NCBI GenBank assembly: GCA_902618535.1
Contig: CACNAV010000001.1
Coordinates: forward strand, 62,001-126,000
DNA: 64,000 bases
Direction of reading: 5' to 3'
Origin: an uncultured Alphaproteobacteria bacterium
GTDB taxonomy: Bacteria; Pseudomonadota; Alphaproteobacteria; Methylaequorales; Methylaequoraceae
Shown here: one piece after another, positions 7,948-14,553 of the stretch
Layout of the letters: each line of letters starts with the position of its first letter
Numbering within the stretch: position 1 is the first letter of the stretch
Position numbers and translations under genes: made by a program
Notes under the pieces: generated by a model
The model's input: the letters and a program-made list of their open reading frames with translations, nothing else
The model's database searches: none
Told to the model about the DNA's origin: nothing

Positions 7948-8598
7948 TCATCTATTTTTTTTTCTCCATAATTCTGGTTCAGTAAAATTGCCCTTCCAAA
8001 TTCCTAGTTTATTTATTTTTGCAAAATTCTCATCCTCAACATAATCTTTTGAATATTTTCGATAAGCAATAGCCCATCCATTTTTAACCATTAGTTTATT
8101 TAGGTCTTTATTGTCATAGTAACAAATAGCAACTATTCGTTTATATCTATCCATATCTTTTTTTTCACAAATAACTTGGTTTTTATCTTTTATTAGTGAT
8201 CTTAAAAAACGTGTAGCTTCCATGCCACATTTATATTTTTTATTTTCTCTTTTGCATTGTTGTTGAGTTTCAGGAGCATCAATTCCATGAAGTCTATACT
8301 TATTTTTTCCAATATGAATAGTATCACCATCAACAATTTTTAAAGAACCATGTTTGGCTTTATCTGAATTATTTTTTATATCCGAAATATAACACAACGG
8401 TTCATATCCGCCAGGCTTTGAATAAGCACTTCTTTTTCCACATTTTTTTCCATTACTCATTATAGAATAAGGACATGGGCATTTACCTGGATAGTTGGTA
8501 ATGGATTCTTTTATCATCTCTTCAGGAGACTTAGCTTTTAAAAAACTACCAACCAATGTTAAAAACAAAATAATAAAAATGTTCGTAATTTTAATCAT
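7948..8598 (-). CDS. Secreted thermonuclease-family (SNase-like) endonuclease
   Basis: A 216-residue protein with a signal peptide (about 1-22). A cysteine-rich segment follows (CPCPYSIMSNGKKCG, about 40-70) and then an SNase domain (about 83-205) with VDGDTIHIG, YRLHGIDAPETQQ, DRYKRIVAICYY, GWAIAYRKYS and LGIWKG. Arg and Glu of RLHGIDAPE and Arg of DRYKR match the catalytic R-E-R layout of staphylococcal nuclease. It would degrade DNA or RNA outside the cytoplasm, for nutrition or defence. The ATG at 8598 is nested in the stop of a 41-codon upstream ORF, which itself overlaps a GIY-YIG pseudogene, so the three form one transcription unit. Confidence 0.88.
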   Translation of the reverse strand: MIKITNIFIILFLTLVGSFLKAKSPEEMIKESITNYPGKCPCPYSIMSNGKKCGKRSAYSKPGGYEPLCYISDIKNNSDKAKHGSLKIVDGDTIHIGKNKYRLHGIDAPETQQQCKRENKKYKCGMEATRFLRSLIKDKNQVICEKKDMDRYKRIVAICYYDNKDLNKLMVKNGWAIAYRKYSKDYVEDENFAKINKLGIWKGNFTEPELWRKKNR

Positions 8599-8716
8599 TA
8601 GAATATGTTCTATTTTGCAATGACTGATAAAAAATCTTCACCATGTTTTCCGACTTTTGTAGCCCTACTCGATTAAGTCTTAACATCTCTTCAAAAATTT
8701 TATTTAGTCCGCTCAT
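8591..8716 (-). CDS. 41-residue coupled small ORF
   Basis: ATG at 8716 to TAA at 8591 encodes 41 residues (MSGLNKIFEEMLRLNRVGLQ, then a short helical, polar tail ending YSND). The start overlaps the stop of the GIY-YIG pseudogene as TAATG, and its own stop overlaps the thermonuclease start. This exact start/stop chaining is the main evidence that it is translated. The N-terminal half is predicted amphipathic helix. I do not recognise a family; a fragment of a longer gene is the alternative. Confidence 0.55.
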   Translation of the reverse strand: MSGLNKIFEEMLRLNRVGLQKSENMVKIFYQSLQNRTYSND

Positions 8717-8973
8717 TAATTTGTTTTAATAAGGTCAAGTTTATCTTTATGACTTAATTGTTTTATACGATATTCCTCTTTAGATGCATCACTTTTATTT
8801 TTATAAACTGAACTTTTATAAACTAATTTTAAAGGACGAAGTCGAGAACAATATTTGGAAGCTTTTTTATCATCGTTTTGGTGTTCATCAAATCGCCGTT
8901 CAACGTCAGTAGTAATACCTGTATATAAACTTTAATTACGACATTGAATTATGTAAACCCACCAGTTATTCAT
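8716..8973 (-). pseudogene. GIY-YIG endonuclease (YhbQ/UPF0213-like), nonsense pseudogene
   Basis: The frame from ATG 8973 to TAA 8716 (86 codons) encodes NNWWVYIIQCRN, an in-frame TAA at 8932-8934, then SLYTGITTDVERRFDEH and SSVYKNKSDASKEEYRIKQL. The family normally reads VYIIQC-D-G-LYTGIT with catalytic Arg in ERR and a downstream Glu. One stop codon inside the GIY-YIG box interrupts an otherwise well-kept sequence, so the loss is recent or reflects a sequencing error. Small proteins of this family are poorly characterised DNA-binding nucleases. Confidence 0.85.
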
Positions 8974-8990
8974 ATTATAATATTATACAT

Positions 8991-9067
8991 TATTCTTCTC
9001 CCTACCCTCAAAAGGTAAAGAAGTAAATTCAGAAAATAATATGGATTGTTTTTTTTGTTTACTTGTT
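8991..9067. repeat. Direct repeat A, copy 1 (about 77 bases)
   Basis: Starts TATTCTTCTCCC, contains TACCCTCAAAAG and ends with ATGGATTG plus a T-run. Copy 2 is at 10148-10226; about three quarters of the positions match by eye. It lies immediately upstream of the ogt gene. No coding function is seen. Confidence 0.6.
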
Positions 9068-9089
9068 TAAAATTTATAATGAGTCATTA

Positions 9090-9386
9090 ATGAAAAATTT
9101 AAAAGGTACTGATTTCCAGAAAATAGTCTGGAATGAGATAAAAAAAATTCCTAAAGGAAAGACAATTACTTACAAAGAACTTGCGATAAAAGTAGGTAAG
9201 CCTAAAGCTTATCGTGCCGTAGCTAATGCATGTGCTAAAAATCCATTATTAGAAATTATTCCTTGTCATAGAGTCATAAGAAGTGACGGGAAAATGGGGG
9301 GATATATGGGAGAAAAAGGAATAGAAAGAAAGAAAAGACTCCTTGAAAGTGAAGGTGTAAAATTAAATTTTAATTCTATAAAGTAA
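9090..9386 (+). CDS. ogt: Methylated-DNA-protein cysteine methyltransferase (short Ogt/ATL type)
   Basis: Encodes 98 residues, only the C-terminal catalytic domain of the O6-methylguanine methyltransferase family. GTDFQKIVWNEI and TITYKELA form the helix-turn-helix region, YRAVANACAKNP holds the arginine finger, and IPCHRVI contains the alkyl-accepting cysteine, so it is not an alkyltransferase-like protein lacking Cys. It would directly reverse O6-alkylguanine by suicide transfer. ATG 9090 is preferred; a TTG at 9063 would add nine residues that run into repeat A. Unlike Ada or full-length Ogt, the N-terminal domain is missing. It lies between copies of two short repeat families. Confidence 0.9.
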   Translation: MKNLKGTDFQKIVWNEIKKIPKGKTITYKELAIKVGKPKAYRAVANACAKNPLLEIIPCHRVIRSDGKMGGYMGEKGIERKKRLLESEGVKLNFNSIK

Positions 9387-9409
9387 CAAAGGATTAACAA
9401 AGAAATCTT
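9380..9409. repeat. Direct repeat R, copy 1
   Basis: Thirty bases starting AAAGTAAC, built of two degenerate 11-mers of the form GTAACAAAGGA. It matches 10531-10560 at 24 of 30 positions. It spans the ogt stop codon. A shorter relative (GTAACACAGAAGT) is near 10109-10121. Confidence 0.45.
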
Positions 9410-10031
9410 ACTTAATTACCTTAAAAATTGCATTCTCTGCAAAGTTAGTTGATTTACATGTTCGTGTTGGAATACTTCCTGAAATAGGATTGATAACATC
9501 TATTGTTTGATAGCCTCCTGATACAAAACTATAAGTTTGGTTTAGCTTAGGATCATAGTACCCAAGTGCATGTTGTGTTGAGAACAAATAATTTGTGTTA
9601 ATAGTTATTTTTGTAGATTCATTATCAATTTTCTGTATGTTGATATTCATTTTTGCTTCAAGAACTGCCAGTAAGCCACTTTTAACATAATCAATGTAAG
9701 AACCTTTAAATTCTTCGCCAGTAAAAAAAAGAGTATATTCAAAATCACCACAATCAATAAAATTTTCAGGTTCTTTTGAACCAAATGATAACGTTAATAA
9801 TCCAGAATCTTTCTCAAGGTTTTCGATTTTAAAAAAAGAATCATTTACAAAATCAACTACAGAGGTCCAAGTTTCTTCAAAATTTTTATTGGTAATTATG
9901 GAATTTTTAAAATTAGTATCTTCAATATTTGGTGGAACGTATTTACCAACATTTTCTGTAAGTTTTTCTTTTTTTACTGAACATGACGAAAGAAGAACTA
10001 TCATAATTAGAGATGAAAGAATACTTTTCAT
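9408..10031 (-). CDS. Putative lipoprotein of unknown function
   Basis: A 207-residue protein. The N-terminus has a lipoprotein signal with lipobox LSSC (Cys about residue 17), so it is predicted to be lipid-anchored in the envelope. The mature part is a mixed alpha/beta domain with segments FEETWTSVVDFVNDSFFKIEN and SGLLTLSFG, a layout seen in outer-membrane lipoproteins of the NlpB/BamC-like or DUF3576-like kind, but I cannot assign it to one. Two further cysteines (in FIDCGDF and TRTCKST) could form a disulfide. Flanked on both sides by copies of repeat R. Confidence 0.7.
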   Translation of the reverse strand: MKSILSSLIMIVLLSSCSVKKEKLTENVGKYVPPNIEDTNFKNSIITNKNFEETWTSVVDFVNDSFFKIENLEKDSGLLTLSFGSKEPENFIDCGDFEYTLFFTGEEFKGSYIDYVKSGLLAVLEAKMNINIQKIDNESTKITINTNYLFSTQHALGYYDPKLNQTYSFVSGGYQTIDVINPISGSIPTRTCKSTNFAENAIFKVIK

Positions 10032-10147
10032 ACATAATCATATATGAACACAAATTATAAAACTCAAGGAGTGATATGATACTAATTTAATAAGCTTCCA
10101 AGAAAAAGTAACACAGAAGTGATACTTTTTGATTGAGACCCTTCAAT

Positions 10148-10226
10148 TATTTTTCTCCCTTACCCTCAAAAGTTAAGGGAGTTAATTTAAGAAAGTTTAA
10201 TGGGTTGTTTTTTTTATTTTCCTGTT
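10148..10226. repeat. Direct repeat A, copy 2, with hairpin
   Basis: Second copy of the repeat at 8991-9067. This copy contains a perfect inverted repeat, CTCCCTTA (10155-10162) and TAAGGGAG (10174-10181), whose counterpart is decayed in copy 1. It ends two bases before the stop of the small secreted protein gene on the other strand and could act as its terminator. Confidence 0.55.
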
Positions 10227-10227
10227 G

Positions 10228-10437
10228 CTACCTGTATCCACCTTTTTTTTTTTCCTTTTTTGGTCTTTTCTCATTAGACTCACTATTCTTAGTATCTTTA
10301 GTAACGGATTTCGTTTTTACTGAATAAGACTTGTCAGAATTACCAAATTTATCTCTTACGTCATTTATAAAGTTTCCTTTGGTGTCAGAAAAAAAAATTA
10401 CGAAACAAATAATTAAAGAAAAAAAAAAAAGATTCAT
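10228..10437 (-). CDS. Small secreted basic protein, paralogue 1
   Basis: A 69-residue protein. A hydrophobic N-terminus (about 1-17) resembles a signal peptide or membrane anchor. The core NFINDVRDKFGNSDKSYSVK is followed by TKSVTKD and a highly charged lysine-rich tail. A second gene at 12473-12673 shares the core nearly residue for residue, which is the evidence that both are real: frame and protein sequence are conserved while the DNA has diverged. Upstream bases are also similar (TCAATA-x-ATTCA near 10465-10485 and 12701-12720), so the duplication included the promoter. Function unknown. Confidence 0.65.
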   Translation of the reverse strand: MNLFFFSLIICFVIFFSDTKGNFINDVRDKFGNSDKSYSVKTKSVTKDTKNSESNEKRPKKEKKKGGYR

Positions 10438-10530
10438 AAAAAATAAAATATAAATAAAAAAAAAAAATTCAATAGTATTCAGTTTTCTTATAATTAAATT
10501 AAATTTTTTTTATTAATATATTTCTTAAAG

Positions 10531-10560
10531 AAAGTAACTTAGGAGTAACAAAGAAGTTTC
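10531..10560. repeat. Direct repeat R, copy 2
   Basis: Starts AAAGTAACTT, then AGGAGTAACAAAGAAG; 24 of 30 positions match the copy at 9380-9409. It lies 1151 bases from that copy, close to the 1157-base offset between the two A repeats, so the A-to-R arrangement is itself repeated. Confidence 0.45.
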
Positions 10561-10652
10561 TAAGCTTTAGTTTGCAGTTGTTTCACTTTAATATTTATCG
10601 ATATGATCAATAACTTACATAATTTTTGTATTTTACTGAAATACTAATTTTC

Positions 10653-10688
10653 TCAGTGGGTCGGAAGTTCGAATCTCTCAAGCAGCAC
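10653..10688 (+). other. Decayed second tRNA-Thr 3'-end fragment (old attachment site)
   Basis: CAGTGGGTCGG is followed by the T-loop GTTCGAAT, then CTCTCAAGC and GCAC, matching the core at 7379-7413 with few changes. The T-arm pairing is now imperfect and the CCA end is lost (CACAA). In direct orientation with the first copy, it marks the probable right end of a second inserted segment (7415-10688). The remainder of 10438-10706 is A/T-rich with no other feature. Confidence 0.7.
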
Positions 10689-10706
10689 AATAAACCAATT
10701 AAAATT

Positions 10707-11468
10707 CTAAGATTTTATTCTATAACCTGTTTTAAAAATAAAGTGTATTGTCAAAAGGCATGCAAACAAAAATATAAAAATCGTAGTGATCGATATGTTT
10801 ATATCTATTTCTACTTCACCATAAAAACTCCATCTAAAAGCACTTATTAAATAAACAATTGGATTGAAATAGGAAATCTTTTGCCATATTTCAGGAAGCA
10901 TACTTATGGAATAGAAACTTCCACCTAAGAATGTTAATGGAGTAATAACGAATGAGGGAATTAATTGAATCCTTTGAAAGTCATTTGCCCAAATACCAAT
11001 AATAAAACCAAATAGACTGAAGGTTAGACTAATTAAAATTAATAGACAAAACATTTCAAAAGGATATTTAATATTCAAATCGACAAAAAATGTAGATGTA
11101 ATTAAAATTATAGTTCCAACAATTACTGACTTTGTAGCTGCTGCTGTCACATATCCAGTGGTTATTTCAAAAGGCGATATGGGAGCTGATAAAACTTCGT
11201 AAATAGTACCACTAAATTTTGGAAAGAATATCCCAAATGAAGCATTTGATAAACTTTGTGTTAAGACAGTTAGCATAATTAAACCCGGAACTATAAATGA
11301 GGAATAACTTACTCCATCAATATCCCCAATTCTAGAACCAATTGCGGAGCCAAAAACAATAAAATATAAGGCTGTAGATAGAACAGGGGAAGCAATACTT
11401 TGACCAAATGTTCTGATTGCCCGAGACATCTCATACTTATAAATTGCAATAATACCTTTTATATTCAT
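10707..11468 (-). CDS. ABC-2 type permease (YadH-like)
   Basis: A 253-residue protein with about six hydrophobic segments and the ABC-2 layout: a cytoplasmic N-terminal helix (YKYEMSRAIRTFGQSIASPVLS), a central GTIYEVLSAPISPFEI coupling-helix region, and a last loop with FLGGSFYSISMLPEIWQKISYFNPIVYLISAFRW, the family signature. Its start overlaps the stop of the ATPase gene by 4 bases, so the two are co-translated and form one exporter. YadGH-type transporters export unknown substrates, possibly drugs or lipids. It is the first ordinary chromosomal gene to the right of the decayed tRNA-Thr fragment. Confidence 0.92.
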   Translation of the reverse strand: MNIKGIIAIYKYEMSRAIRTFGQSIASPVLSTALYFIVFGSAIGSRIGDIDGVSYSSFIVPGLIMLTVLTQSLSNASFGIFFPKFSGTIYEVLSAPISPFEITTGYVTAAATKSVIVGTIILITSTFFVDLNIKYPFEMFCLLILISLTFSLFGFIIGIWANDFQRIQLIPSFVITPLTFLGGSFYSISMLPEIWQKISYFNPIVYLISAFRWSFYGEVEIDINISITTIFIFLFACLLTIHFIFKTGYRIKS

Positions 11469-12376
11469 TGATCGATCAACTTAAGAAATATTTCTTCTAA
11501 ATTATTTTCTTTAATCTCTACATCGCAAAAAGGTATTGAATTTTTTATTAAATCTTTAAACAAGTCAGACACGGAATTTCTATTATTTTTTAAGTTTAGT
11601 GAAAAAATTAATTTATTCTTTTTCTTTTGAAAATTGTATTTAGTTAAAATATTTTTCAAATTTTTTAAACTTTTATTAGTAGTAATAACAACTCTTTTAT
11701 CCCCTAATTTTTCAAGTATTTTATTTTTTTTCTCAACCATAACAATCTCACCATGATGAATAATACCGACCCTGTCGGCAAGTCTTTCAGCTTCTTCTAT
11801 ATAATGGGTTGTAAGAAAAATTGTTACTCCATTGTTTTTTAAATTATAAAGAGTTTTCCACAACGACTGTCTCAACTCCACATCTACGCCTGCAGTCGGT
11901 TCATCAAGGAAAAGAATATTAGGTTCGTGAGACATAGCCTTAGCAATCATTACTCTCCTCCTCATTCCACCTGATAATGTTCTGATTTGTTGATTTCTTT
12001 TTTCAAATAGCCCTATTAATTTTAAAATCTTTTCTAGATATTCTATTGAATTTTTTTTATTAAATAGTCCTCTACTAAATTTGAGGGTATCTATTACTTT
12101 TTCAAAAGAATCTGTAGCAATTTCTTGAGGCACAAGTCCAATTTTTGAACGTGCCATTTTATAACTTTTCTCAATATCATGTCCAAAAACAGATATTTCG
12201 CCATCCTTTTTTTTATTAATTCCACAAATAATATTAATTAATGTTGACTTACCAGCACCATTAGGACCAAGCAACGCAAATATTTCACCTTTTTTTATTT
12301 CTAAATTAATATTTTTAAGAGCCTTAAAACCATTATCATAATATTTATTTAGGTTTCTTACTAATATTGCACTCAT
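11465..12376 (-). CDS. ABC transporter ATP-binding protein (YadG-like)
   Basis: A 303-residue protein. Walker A is GPNGAGKST, the Q-loop region VPQEIA, the ABC signature LSGGMRRRV, Walker B ILFLDEPTAGVD and the H-loop LTTHYIEEA. A C-terminal extension of about 80 residues follows the nucleotide-binding domain, as in exporter ATPases of the DrrA/YadG group. It powers the permease encoded next in the operon. Confidence 0.94.
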   Translation of the reverse strand: MSAILVRNLNKYYDNGFKALKNINLEIKKGEIFALLGPNGAGKSTLINIICGINKKKDGEISVFGHDIEKSYKMARSKIGLVPQEIATDSFEKVIDTLKFSRGLFNKKNSIEYLEKILKLIGLFEKRNQQIRTLSGGMRRRVMIAKAMSHEPNILFLDEPTAGVDVELRQSLWKTLYNLKNNGVTIFLTTHYIEEAERLADRVGIIHHGEIVMVEKKNKILEKLGDKRVVITTNKSLKNLKNILTKYNFQKKKNKLIFSLNLKNNRNSVSDLFKDLIKNSIPFCDVEIKENNLEEIFLKLIDQ

Positions 12377-12472
12377 ATGGATGATAATAACATAGTTTCT
12401 TTTGGACTAGATTTCTTATGAAATATTGGAAAAAGATTATAGACTGAAGAAAGTTTTTGACTAAATATAGGC

Positions 12473-12673
12473 TTATTTTTTTGAGTTATATTTTTTGTTT
12501 TTTTTCTCGGTAGACTTATTATTTTCACTATCCTTGGTAACAGATTTCATTTTTATTGAATATGACTTGTCAGAATTACCATATTTATTCCTTACTTCAT
12601 TTATAAAATTGCTTTTAGTTTCGGACCAGAAAGTTGTTAGACCAATAATTAAAAGAAAGTTAAAAAAATTCAT
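12473..12673 (-). CDS. Small secreted basic protein, paralogue 2
   Basis: A 66-residue paralogue of the protein at 10228-10437: hydrophobic N-terminus (about 1-17), then NFINEVRNKYGNSDKSYSIK and MKSVTKD, and a Lys/Asn-rich tail. The conserved block sits at the same distance from the start in both. The upstream A/T-rich DNA is also alike. It lies outside the putative second element, so the copy within the element may have come from here or the reverse. Function unknown. Confidence 0.65.
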   Translation of the reverse strand: MNFFNFLLIIGLTTFWSETKSNFINEVRNKYGNSDKSYSIKMKSVTKDSENNKSTEKKNKKYNSKK

Positions 12674-12728
12674 AATAAATAACTATTACTTTTTAAAAAA
12701 AAATCAATAAGATTCAACTTTTTTTATA

Positions 12729-12998
12729 CTAAAATCTAACCCAGTTTATAATTGCTCTAATTCCAATAATAAAATACATAATCTCCATAAGAGTTCTCGG
12801 AATATCTCTATCTTTAATTCCCATGATAATCCAAATAAAGCAGGATATTGAACATATAGTCCAACCCAGCCATTGAGATAAAACATCAGCATTGCCTAAA
12901 ATATAAGCTCCAACTACAGCCAATATGAAGCCTAGCCATCGCCAATATTTAATATTTTTCAAACTAATTTTATTTTTAATGTTTTTTAGGTTGTTCAT
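12729..12998 (-). CDS. Small inner-membrane protein
   Basis: An 89-residue protein with a basic cytoplasmic N-terminus and three hydrophobic helices (about 20-38, 43-60, 68-86), containing WRWLGFILAVVGAYILG, WLGWTICSISCFIWIIMGI and MYFIIGIRAIINW. The three-helix, Trp-rich layout resembles one half of small semiSWEET- or PnuC-like transporters, but the match is too weak to assign. No operon partner is evident. Confidence 0.6.
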   Translation of the reverse strand: MNNLKNIKNKISLKNIKYWRWLGFILAVVGAYILGNADVLSQWLGWTICSISCFIWIIMGIKDRDIPRTLMEIMYFIIGIRAIINWVRF

Positions 12999-13016
12999 TT
13001 TTAATATAAATATATT

Positions 13017-13490
13017 TTATTCTATTATGATCGTACCTCTCATACCCATTTGCTTGTGAGTTTGTCGGGTTTTTTTATCTTCAATCTTACAAAATAAATC
13101 TTTAAATTCTCCAGTTTTAATTGGAACAAACCACCATTCAACAATATTATTCGGAAAAACTTCAATCTCTTTGATAATTCCTTTAACTTCAGCAATTTTT
13201 TCATTATTTTTATTTATCTGAATTTTTCTTGTGAAAATAGAATTGGAAAACTTTTCTGAAGTAAAATAATGTTTACTATCACTCAAATTTATAAGTTTTA
13301 GTTTGTAAAGTTTACCAGTTTCAAACTTTAGTGTAGAGGGTTCATAAAAATGAACCTTTCCAGTTTTTCCTTTAAGATTTATTTCAACTTCAATAGCTTT
13401 TTGTCTGGAAAGGTCTCCCTTTGCAAATGAATTATGAAAGGTAAACAGTAAAAATATAGCAGAAAGGCCCAAAAGAGTAGCTTTGTACAT
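13017..13490 (-). CDS. Periplasmic cupredoxin-like copper protein
   Basis: A 157-residue protein with a signal peptide (about 1-23, ending NSFAKG). The cupredoxin fold is suggested by the strand KLYKLKLINLSDSKHYF (first His ligand), then WWFVPIKTGEFKDLFCKI (Cys ligand), THKQMGM (second His and Met) and a final strand MRGTIII. His, Cys, His and Met in that order are the type 1 copper ligands. A role in periplasmic electron transfer or copper handling is likely; the partner is unknown. Confidence 0.78.
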   Translation of the reverse strand: MYKATLLGLSAIFLLFTFHNSFAKGDLSRQKAIEVEINLKGKTGKVHFYEPSTLKFETGKLYKLKLINLSDSKHYFTSEKFSNSIFTRKIQINKNNEKIAEVKGIIKEIEVFPNNIVEWWFVPIKTGEFKDLFCKIEDKKTRQTHKQMGMRGTIIIE

Positions 13491-13557
13491 AAAATTTAAT
13501 AAAATATTTGAAATTAATATTTAAATTATTATTTTATAAATAAATATAGGAGTTATT

Positions 13558-13803
13558 ATGAAAAAAATCATCTTTTGTTTTTGTTTCGCTTTAGCTTTTT
13601 CATTAAATGTCGAAGCCTGTCCTTACTCAAAAATGACAGAGTTAGACTCAAAACTTAATTCAGATAACAGTCAAATAAGTTCCCAAACCTTCGCTAAAAT
13701 TTCTAACCTTAGAACTCAAGGTGAAGAAAAGCTAAGAATCGGTGAACTTGACAATGCTGAAGAAATTTTTGACAGAGCCTTAGCTTTACTAAAAAATAAA
13801 TAA
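13558..13803 (+). CDS. Small secreted helical protein
   Basis: An 81-residue protein with a signal peptide (about 1-19, cleavage before ACPYSK). The mature part is one or two helices with SKLNSDNSQIS and a C-terminal TPR-like helix (EKLRIGELDNAEEIFDRALALL). A strong ribosome binding site (TAGGAG, about 13547-13552) precedes the ATG by a normal distance. Function unknown. Confidence 0.75.
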   Translation: MKKIIFCFCFALAFSLNVEACPYSKMTELDSKLNSDNSQISSQTFAKISNLRTQGEEKLRIGELDNAEEIFDRALALLKNK

Positions 13804-13811
13804 TTGAGTAT

Positions 13812-13838
13812 AAGGTTAAAAGTTTATCTTTTAGCCTT
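13812..13838. terminator. Convergent hairpin terminator candidate
   Basis: AAGGTTAAAAG (13812-13822), loop TTTAT, and CTTTTAGCCTT (13828-13838) form an 11-base stem with one G-U pair. It lies just after the rightward gene and overlaps the end of the leftward zinc-ribbon gene, so it could serve both. The T-run after the stem is weak. Confidence 0.4.
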
Positions 13839-13973
13839 ACTCTTTCCCTCTTCATACCGTAAACAATCGTCACAAATATTTTCATCCTTTTTAAAATAAC
13901 TTTTAACTCTCGGTTTATAAGGTAAAGGGGCATCACATCCTTTACATACTTTCAGTTCAACTTCTTCATTCAT
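13824..13973 (-). CDS. 49-residue zinc-ribbon protein
   Basis: ATG 13973 to TAA 13824. Two CxxC knuckles, C10/C13 (KVCKGCD) and C34/C37 (ICDDCLRYEEG), are separated by a basic segment PLPYKPRVKSYFKKDEN. This is a classic zinc-ribbon arrangement for such a short protein and strongly favours a real gene. It starts two bases after the stop of the secreted protein gene upstream (13976), so they form one unit. Small zinc ribbons often bind nucleic acid or ribosomes; the partner here is unknown. Confidence 0.75.
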   Translation of the reverse strand: MNEEVELKVCKGCDAPLPYKPRVKSYFKKDENICDDCLRYEEGKSKAKR

Positions 13974-13975
13974 AA

Positions 13976-14323
13976 TTATTTAAATCTACAAGATACTATA
14001 ATTTTTGTCGTAAACTTTGGGTTTTCATTTTTATTGAGGTTAGTAATTTCTTTAATTCTCAGATCATCATCATTTATACAAAATTTTTCTAAAAAATTAA
14101 GTTTTTCATTTTTAAATAATTTTAATAAATAAACATCAAATTTTTTGTTAAATTCATATTCAAATTGACTCTTTTCTGATTCAAACTGGTAGTATCCAAA
14201 TAACATTTGTCCCTTAAGACATGAAACACTTTTAATAGATTTATCAAAAATATCATGAATTTCACAAGTATCAGTTGCACTCACCTCCAAAAAAAAAAGG
14301 AAAAAAAATAAAATTTTTAGCAT
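13976..14323 (-). CDS. Secreted small protein of unknown function
   Basis: A 115-residue protein with a signal peptide (about 1-16, ending VSATD). The mature domain carries four cysteines (DTCEIHD, VSCLKG, KFCIND, VSCRFK), probably two disulfides, and segments suggesting a small alpha/beta fold. First gene of a two-gene unit with the zinc ribbon. I do not recognise a family. The 230 bases upstream (14324-14553) hold only a doubtful 38-codon GTG frame with one membrane segment (14380-14496). Confidence 0.65.
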   Translation of the reverse strand: MLKILFFFLFFLEVSATDTCEIHDIFDKSIKSVSCLKGQMLFGYYQFESEKSQFEYEFNKKFDVYLLKLFKNEKLNFLEKFCINDDDLRIKEITNLNKNENPKFTTKIIVSCRFK

Positions 14324-14553
14324 TTAAATTTTAATTTTAATCATTAGTTTAATATTGCCACTTTGTAATAGTAGATCTAGTGATTGAAGCAAAAGCAAAG
14401 TGGCTCATAATTTTAAATATAATCTTTTCTACAGTTCTAATTTTAATATATCCGTCTGCTGATAACATTATTTTTTGGAAAAAAATAAAAATTTAGTTAA
14501 ATTTCTATTTTTTCTTTTAATATTAAACTTGAAAAAATTTAATATTTAATTTT

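Noticed and set aside
10133-10327. Rightward frame crossing repeat A copy 2
   Set aside because: It overlaps the repeat and the antisense of the small secreted gene, and is a Phe-rich product of T-runs.
12495-12710. Rightward frame antisense to the second small secreted protein
   Set aside because: It is the complement of a gene with conserved paralogue on the minus strand; the plus-strand reading is not conserved between the copies in a protein-like way.
14380-14496. 38-codon GTG frame with one membrane segment
   Set aside because: Weak start, no ribosome binding site, no family match; kept only as a remark under the gene at 13976.
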